This document shows, in pieces, positions 56,945 through 64,000 of a stretch of 64,000 nucleotides of DNA. The translations under genes and the position numbers were made by a program. Within the stretch, counting starts at the first letter, position 1; every line of letters begins with the position of its first letter. The notes under the pieces were generated by a model that saw nothing but the letters and a program-made list of their open reading frames with translations, was not told where the DNA came from and made no database searches. Source of the stretch: Owenia fusiformis (lineage: Eukaryota; Annelida; Polychaeta; Sabellida; Oweniidae); contig CAIIXF020000004.1 in assembly GCA_903813345.2 (NCBI GenBank), positions 29,701,986 to 29,765,985 on the forward strand. Reading direction: 5' to 3'.

Positions 56945-57300
56945 AGAGTGGGGGGGGGGGGGGGGGGGGGTAGGCGATTTCTGCAAGAAAACTCAACAAA
57001 TTTGGAAGATTTATTTTTTTAATAAAATTTACAACTGAATTGCCAAATGAATAGGCGCAGTGCATGGCAAAATATGTAAGGTCTTCTAGTATTTTTTTGA
57101 ACTTATACGCTTCTAAGATATGAGATCTATTATAAAAGGCGCATCATCATCATCATCATCAACGTGCAAAAGTCAATGTTTTTGCTATAAATCAGGCAAC
57201 AATGGTCTACACGACCTGTAATAAATAGGTATGAGGGGCGTTATTATCACAACACTGACATTGCTCACTTTTTAAAGTTGTTTCAATGCGTTATATGTAA
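56945..57300. repeat. Dispersed repeat with a ~24-nt poly-G run
   Basis: Second copy of the family at 48150-48420, in the same orientation. It has an ATC trinucleotide run near 57143 that the other lacks. It lies inside the 5.9-kb inverted structure. The G run is a potential quadruplex and a difficult site for sequencing. Confidence 0.6.
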
Positions 57301-57689
57301 ATGGGCGTGTGGAAGGCCCGTGGGTGGCAATAAAATAACTCGAACTTCAAATTAAAATATATATAAAATAGTATATTTCAAACTTCAATGTTCAAAATAC
57401 AATGCTCTGTAATGTACAACATGAACTCTTACAACAACTACTGACAAGCCAACACCCAATGCAAACTCAGCTACATGTGAGTGAGAAAGACCATATAAGG
57501 GAACAATAGATATATAAAACTGACACAGTTTGCATAGTTGCATAACTGGTTTCAATAAAAGGTGAAAAGTGAACATGGTATTATAAGAGTAAAACTGCAA
57601 ACAACCTACTTAGGGACCTGTTATATTGAGATGAATAGGGATTGATTAATATGAACAGTAATAATATGAAATGTGAAAATGACCATGTT

Positions 57690-57960
57690 ACAGATACAAA
57701 AAATAACCCTATTGTTACAAAATCACAAAAAGTGAAATATCTATTCTTGTATTGCATTTTCGTTCTCTGGACATATTTTAATTTGCATTGCTATTAGATA
57801 CATTTTAAGGTTGATATGAAAATTGAACCACGAAAACAGATGTACTTTAAGTTAAAGGGAACTTTCTACCATACCCGCCATGCTATCTGACCCGAACGAG
57901 CCATCTTGTGGTGAGATTGGTAACTACCTGCTCGCATCTGCGTTATTACGCAGAGACATA
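57690..57960. repeat. Dispersed repeat, inverse of 52330-52600
   Basis: Contains the reverse complements of the words listed for 52330-52600, including ACCATACCCGCCATGCTAT and AAATCACAAAAAGTGAAATA. Non-coding, between the arms of the 5.9-kb structure. Confidence 0.6.
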
Positions 57961-59012
57961 AACGTATACACAAGGAAACGATAGGAGCTAACCTATTTTA
58001 TCCCTGTATACATTTTAACTTTAATACATCGTTACAAAAAAATACAAAATACCTGTATATTGATTTTTTGACCTTGACCGATTCTTGAATTGAATCAAAT
58101 TTGTCCAAAGGTCTTGAAACGTAAAATACCTAAATATTTATCTTTGACCTTGGGATGACCTTGTACAAGAAACATTAATGTTGACCTCGGTTCATCTAAT
58201 CATAATTCGCCAAGGGCCATAGTATCATCAAACGCCAAATACCTAGACATTGATCGTTTACCTTTGAATGAACTTAACTCTGACCTTCGGAGACCAACTT
58301 ACTAAGGTTAAATGGTGTAGAAGGAGATGTGCCGACAGACAGACAAAATGACAGACAGACCAAACATGCTTTTATAGTAAGTCTCGACATCTGCTTTTGC
58401 CCTCATACTTGATGGGCCAGTGAGCGTTCTACTAAGGTCAGAGGTCAAAGTCATTCTAGGTTAAAGGCAGAATCAGATATATGGAGGTGACAAAATTACA
58501 AGCAACATGTACAATTGACGTACTTATCTATTCCTTACAATCTCAAATACAATATCTCACAAAATATTTACGATATGTTAGAAATTGATGAAGTTATAAT
58601 AGATTAAAAGTGCAAAATTGTAAATAATAAGTAACCATTCTTATTGAAGAAATATACAAAAGTCATTGTTGTAAACTCTTTAGTTTTCCTGAAATAAAGT
58701 GTGCAGTTTTGGGATTTTTAGATAATAGACATGAAAAGGAATGACATAAGCCAGAAATATTCTAAAATTGAAACAATTTTTTTGTTAGACTGCTTGCTAG
58801 ATCCGATTCTCTCTTTAAAATGTCAATATCTAGGTTTACGCGTTTTTTACCCTTGGTCTGAGATTCGACCCTTGATGAGGCATGATTAGGTGCCCTGAAG
58901 TCAAGGTCATTCCTATGTAAAATATCAATATCTATGTATTTGGTGATTCCAACTGGATGCAACTGACGAGTTGTATTAAGGTGGCCTAAAGTGCTGCTTA
59001 TTTTTTCGTGAA

Positions 59013-59616
59013 GCCACTCAGTAAAATTACGATTTCTCTGCACCCTGATGTTCAACCAACATCATTCGAGTATCTATATGTTCCTGACACGTTCGGGCAT
59101 CCGGTTATGACAACGTCTACCCAATGTTTGCACGAGAAATTGACGTAATTCATGACTGAAACCGGGAAGACAAAAATATGTGATATTCTTTCAGAATTGT
59201 TTATAATAACTAAAAGTCGAAAAGCCCCAATAAGACAATACAAACCCAGATTAAACCCAGAAGAATGCAGATTTCATGTAATGATTTACGTTCATGTAAA
59301 CAAGTAAAGTACTATAATCTCCATATAAAACACTGGCCTACGTGACATGTAAACACAGGTTCATTATTGAAATATAGAAAATTTTCAACATAGCATTTGC
59401 TTCCGTGTTCTATATGCCCCTCTACCTGCTTAAATAAGGCAATGTATCTTCAAATTAAAACTTAGCCAAGTAGATTAGAGTCTCTGGAACACTTTTGTAA
59501 ATAGTTTTTACAAGCAATTTTATTCCCGGACGCCCAAACGTGTCAGGAACACATATATATTTGAATGATCTTGATTGGACATCAGGTTGCAGAGAAATCG
59601 TATTTTTACTGAGTGG
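59013..59616. repeat. 604-bp TIR element nested inside the 5.9-kb structure
   Basis: 59013-59103 and 59526-59616 are inverse copies of ~91 bp (CCACTCAGTAAAATTACGAT, CCTGACACGTTCGGGCATCC at the left), about 85-90% alike. The right end lies nine bases from the inner edge of the right arm. No ORF. It probably inserted after or during formation of the larger structure. Confidence 0.7.
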
Positions 59617-59779
59617 ATTATTGAATTTCATAGATCTAGAGGCCCTTCAGGAGTGGAAAACCTTAAATTATCAGAGATTAATGTTTCCAAACTGTTTTGA
59701 AACAAATAACGTCTTGTTTTCAACCTACACCTTGCTCCTTTCTGTCGTATTTAATAAAACAAAAATAGTATATCACGGA

Positions 59780-59850
59780 GGGATACGAACCACTCACCTG
59801 GGACTTGGTTATTCACTAGCGCCATAGGCGTTCTACTATTCTGGATACAA
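59780..59850 (-). other. tRNA-like promoter remnant (SINE-type)
   Basis: On the - strand, TGGCGCTAGTGAATAACCAAG followed by GGTTCGTATCC resembles the A and B boxes of a tRNA gene, but the anticodon arm is too short for a real tRNA. The same piece lies inversely in the left arm at about 56070-56125. It is probably a tRNA-derived SINE head. Confidence 0.4.
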
Positions 59851-60976
59851 CTGACGAGTCGTATTTAAGTGGAGACAAAAGTGAGGATCATTTTGAATTG
59901 ACGCTCGGTATTAATATATAATACTTTTGTTCTTTCATATCGGTAGCTCGTTGGCCCCATGGTTAGCGTGCCTGACTTCCATTGTCTAGGTTAGTTGATC
60001 GAGACTTTCATGTCGAACTTTTTGATTTGCTTGTTGTCAAGATATAATAAGTAGGGCAAAATCCAGAAAAAGTAGATCAAAAATAGGTAGATAAAGTAGG
60101 TCAGAAAATCCGGATTAATCCGAACAAGGTTCGGGAATTTCCGTCATAAGAAGTAGGTCAAAAATACTCCAATGGAGTATAAAATTGTCACCAGGATTCC
60201 GAAATACGACGAATCGAATCGGCAAACTTCGGTACAATAATGAAGTGCATGAAAACCGAAATGATCCGAACAACGTTCGGATAAAATCGTGAAACAGGTG
60301 TCAGGGGCTACCCCTCATCTTTCCCGACATGGTTCTAAAAGCCTTATATGGATCTATCACGTGACATTCAAAATGACGTTCCTATATGGTTCTATGGGCC
60401 TTATATGGATCTTTCGAACACGTGACCTAATACCAAATCAAAATCAAAATTTTACCTTGACCATTGGATGGGATTTCATAGAAAATATCAAAGAAAACAT
60501 ATTCTCGTGATCCTTAAATCACTTAAATTCGATCATTTTATCTTCACCCCTTGATGGAATTTTATAAAAGAAGTTATGAAAACACATCATCATGTAAGGG
60601 TTTTCACCTAAATTAGTTCGTTTTATCTTGACCCTTCAATTGAATTTCATTGAAAAATGTTTCATGAAAAATATCATCATGTTATGATTTGTATTTAAAT
60701 AAGACCGTTTCATCTAAATACTTTCTGGATAATATTTCATAAAAAATGCACTTTAAAAATATTTCAGGATTTGCCTTAATTTATCAATGTAATGTAAGTA
60801 TTAGATTGACTCTCAAATAGGGTTCTATTTTAACTTTTTTATTGAAATTAATACTAGGCAGGACTCACTCTCTAAATAGCTAATAAAAATTCAACCCTTG
60901 GATGTGATTTCGTTGAAAAAAAAATATGACAAGTCCAGAATCAAATGATTTGTCCAGAACCTCTTAAGATCCTGTT

Positions 60977-62032
60977 ATAGAGTCTTTATACATTTTGTTA
61001 TGCTTGCTACATAGATTTTCCAGTTAATATATGTAAAGTAAATGTAGGTCTCATTTAGGTAAATTGATTCATGTTCTAATAATCCCTAACATCTAAATTT
61101 GATATCATAAAGCAATTGCTTTTGGGGTCATTTCAAGAATACCAGCACAAAAGCTTAAAATGTATGGGAAATTCTGTACAAATTGAAAAATTATATTGGT
61201 TCTTTCATCTGGTCCCTACATTCCACAAAGGGTTGCACTCATTCATGCCCTTCATTTATGCAATAATTCTGCACTTTTCAACCTCTATTACCATGTTGTA
61301 CCAGGTCTCCAAATTTGAAATTGATGATCTTTTATATTTATGTAACCATATGCAAATGGTAAGAGATAATGAATTGTCCCATTTCCTTGGGGTGTTCCAT
61401 ATGGGACCCGTTCTTATACATTTTCTCTCAGGTAAAAACCCTTTGTAAACAGGTTTTAGGACAAATGGAACATCCAAAATAGTGAATTTGTGCTTGTGTT
61501 GTTCAGTAGACCTCATTCTTACACAGTCATTATACAGTGAACGTGTCTCAACCATCAGAAAAACAGAGTGCTGATGTTCAAGATTGAACTAACAGGATAT
61601 GAAACAATAAATTAAAGACATTGACTTGCCGAAAGTACTCGTAAAAGCAAGTTTGAGCAAAAAGAAACTTTTGTAAAATCATCAAACTCTTGAAAAGGCA
61701 ATAGATGATATTCTTATATCAATGTTAGCCAAGTGAACCATGGCCAAGTACATTGCAGTAATCGCAAGTCTTTGGAACAGTATACAGTTATCATGAAGCC
61801 TTTTACATCAAGCAAATACATTGGATTTTGTAATTATAGAATGTCTTTGGAGTCATATCTTTAAAGTGTCTCACATATTCGATCGAAAATTGCCATGCAA
61901 ACATGTTAGTCTACTTTACTGGCCCCCCTTGCTGTAACAAGGAACCCAAAACACATTAAAACGTAAACATAAGCCAATTAGTCACTTCACTATGAAAGAG
62001 GGGGTGTTAGCAAATGTGTATAGTATTTAATA
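60977..62032. other. Non-coding, nothing recognised
   Basis: Frames of 99-110 codons on both strands overlap each other at 61116-61555 and lack any recognisable motif. No paired ends were seen. Confidence 0.4.
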
Positions 62033-62471
62033 CATAAGTAGTAGATTCTTTGTTTTGCGTCCTGGCGAACTCCAAATCAGGCAAGGGTACAAGGAAAACA
62101 AACACAAACTCAAGAAAAAACACAAACTTGTTTGATGATAAATGTATACATTTCAAGGGCATACAAAGGGATGAGAAACAAGTTTGTAGTGATTACAAAC
62201 ACATATCTATACATCTTATACAATATATTTAAACATATAGCTATTATTCAAGGGTAAGAAATAAGAAAATACACAATGTGTGCCAAAGTAATCAATAACA
62301 CTGCCAATTTAAACTCACATCAAATTATTAGCTATTTCATCTGATTCTGATTGAACGATATGCGATGTTACTTTCAGACTCTTGTGATTGCTATTTGGAT
62401 GTGTTTGTTTTTTCTAATTTACTCAAAATCTTGCAAGCAAGGGGACGCAAAACAAAGAATCTACTTCTTAT
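62033..62471. repeat. ~440-bp TIR element
   Basis: CATAAGTAGTAGATTCTTTG, then TTTTGCGTCC, at the left is inverted at the right as GGACGCAAAACAAAGAATCT, then ACTTCTTATG: ends of ~32 bp with one or two differences. The interior is AT-rich, non-coding. Target duplication unclear. Confidence 0.7.
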
Positions 62472-64000
62472 GCCCTTAGCAGAATACGCTGTGTGCATGG
62501 ACTAACACAATATCAGTGGTCATTTACTGTGTCAACTTAGTAACCCTTGCATAGCGTGCTCACTCAAGTATTGAATAATTTTTTATGATCTAAATGTTAG
62601 TGGTTTATAAAAAATGTGATATATTTTAGTTACAAATACATTAATAAATATATTCATTCAAACAGCGGGAAGAAAGAGCAATGGTGACAAAATGCAGATA
62701 GAATTTTCCGTAAGGGTTTCAAACATTTCTGGACACAATCATACATGTACTTCTTGTGTACTGTTATTTTTAGTGCTGTATTTATAGATATAATTTCACG
62801 TATTAAAATCATATTTTCCAGCAATGACTTCAAATCCGGAACCACACCCATATCACATTTTCTTCAATAACTCCAAACATGTGTAAACATTGACCATGTG
62901 CATATAAATTCAGATTTCACGAGCTCTTTCCTATCGAGTACCTCATACACCCCTGCATGGATTTGAGTTGGATTCGCCTTTTATACGCGAGCCGGTACAC
63001 ATCGCAAACGCTGATTGGATAAAGATTGCGAGAATCTTTAATATACCATATGTAGGTAAGTAAATGAAACATTTCTTACGATTAACAGTAGTATGAATTA
63101 TGTTTTATTGAAATGGTACTTATAACATGTGCTTTTGAAAGATTTACAAACAAACTTTACATCATGTGACCCTAAATACCTCACCTCATTGGTTGAAATT
63201 TGAATTAGGCCACTCCTCTTAATTAAAAAAATTACCAATTTTCAAATAAGGATTTCTAAAAAAGTAAAGCATAATTGCAATAATTGATTAATAGGTTTCA
63301 AGGAGAATGTATTCATAAACGTCTGTGACAATTTTTATGGTGATCTGTTGGCTACCACTAACAGAAAATCAAAATTATTCCTCTTGATTAGAATTTTTCA
63401 TATTCCTAATATTTTCAAATTGAGAATGACTCCATTTTTACTGGTCAAGCTGCTTTTATAGTGGAGGCTCTGTCTTTAAAGTCAAATTTTATTTAAAAAA
63501 ACGACCACTGTGTTAAATTTTCTCTCAGTCTCATATCAAATTGCCGGGAGTTCAATATTCCATTTCATTCATCGACCAGAGGGATGGGGCATTGCAAGAA
63601 AAGGCTATTCCTCCCTTGCAAGCCATATTAAATGAATTGTAAATATAATATTTAGGGACCTCTTATGCCATTGGCTACTATATGATTTGTACTTGATTAT
63701 TTAATTATTATTTAACATATTGATATAAAATATCGTCAGGTCGATATCAAGTGTTGCAACCACGCCCACTTTCTAAATCAAATATAATCTTAATATGTCT
63801 GTTGTCTACCCTACGTGCAGGGTCTTGTTAAACTACACTCTGCCTAGTAGAGACCATATTGCAGTTTAGTAGCCCCACCCCCACGACGGGTACTGGTGAC
63901 ACTTTGGGTAATAAATCACTTTTGACCTACGCGCGGACCTTTCTTCCACCAATCAGCGAGCTTGAAGAAACATACGCCAAATGCGTTCTAATTAAATATG
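62472..64000. other. AT-rich flank with a diverged dispersed repeat
   Basis: 63510-63790 shares word order with 34560-34800 (CTATTCCATTT/ATATTCCATTT, AAATGAATTGTAAATAT, TTTGTACTTGA, CGCCCACT), so both are old copies of one repeat. No gene was identified in this stretch. Confidence 0.4.

Larger units (their letters stand above)
55086..60976. mobile_element. 5.9-kb structure with >1-kb inverted arms
   Basis: The left arm 55086-56280 (~1.2 kb) is repeated in reverse at 59625-60976 (~1.35 kb). Outer ends are AACAGGATCTTAAGAGGTTC and its inverse. Where aligned the arms are about 98% alike by eye. The right arm has ~150 bp absent from the left, including a tRNA-like stretch (GTAGCTCGTTGG..GTTAGCGTGCC, about 59942-60005). 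Both arms also hold a shorter tRNA-like piece with a B-box-like GGTTCGTATCC (about 56100-56115 and 59780-59795). Frames mirrored in both arms have no known domain. The 3.3-kb middle contains other repeats and no transposase. No clear target duplication was seen. It may be a fold-back transposon with very long TIRs or an inverted segmental duplication. Confidence 0.8.

Noticed and set aside
59780-60005. Possible tRNA genes
   Set aside because: A- and B-box-like words are present but the cloverleaf is incomplete (short anticodon region, decayed B box), so they look like tRNA-derived SINE remnants.
55553-60510. Mirrored frames encoding similar ~75-residue proteins in both inverted arms
   Set aside because: Conserved only because the DNA arms are ~98% alike; no domain, and the flanking DNA is repeat.
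55086-60976. Polinton/Maverick interpretation of the long inverted arms
   Set aside because: None of the genes expected of that class is visible inside, and no 6-bp duplication was found.
61116-61555. Overlapping ~100-codon frames on both strands
   Set aside because: Mutually overlapping, without motifs; one or both must be chance and neither has support.

Overview
The window looks like a gene-poor, AT-rich piece of a metazoan nuclear genome, most probably a marine bivalve or another mollusc. Three things point that way: short exons with GT/AG introns several kb long; elements with ~150-bp core repeats followed by an (ACGG)n microsatellite, the architecture described for bivalve pearl/CvE/DTC84/MgE-type elements; and a tandem pair of small secreted six-cysteine peptides with big-defensin/beta-defensin-like spacing. 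All comparisons were made by eye, with no database search, so the species is not assigned.

Layout. 1-6.9 kb: AT-rich non-coding DNA with small inverted-repeat elements (one 537-bp element with a 7-bp target duplication). 6.9-28.8 kb: the 3' end of an unrecognised host gene on the + strand. Its five short exons share one reading frame and encode a Lys/Glu-rich, probably coiled-coil tail ending at a stop. Its 15.8-kb intron is packed with mobile DNA: a decayed PIF/Harbinger transposase, a ~1-kb terminal-inverted-repeat (TIR) element split by a piggyBac element whose six-exon transposase reads intact, a 1.66-kb TIR element, the 3' part of a Penelope-like element, and a ~40-bp minisatellite split by a pearl-like element. 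A young LTR element of gag-protease type has landed inside the penultimate coding exon, with 5-bp target duplications. 28.8-34.9 kb: more small elements, a Harbinger transposase fragment and a perfect palindrome with 69-bp arms.

34.9-52.2 kb: a tandem duplication of a three-exon, defensin-like gene (62 and 83 residues). Signal peptides, promoter-proximal blocks, intron segments and 3' ends are conserved between the copies, while the mature peptides have diverged strongly around a fixed cysteine frame. The second copy has lost the stop used by the first and gained a 19-residue basic tail. Its introns were swollen by fold-back elements, a pearl-like copy and a 5'-truncated LINE. 52.2-64 kb: a 69-bp tandem array, dispersed repeats, a 5.9-kb structure with >1-kb nearly identical inverted arms, and further small TIR elements. 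No rRNA, CRISPR or complete tRNA gene was seen.

Working picture: two host loci (an unknown coiled-coil protein and a pair of candidate antimicrobial peptides) in a matrix of active or recently active mobile DNA. The piggyBac and the LTR element look youngest.
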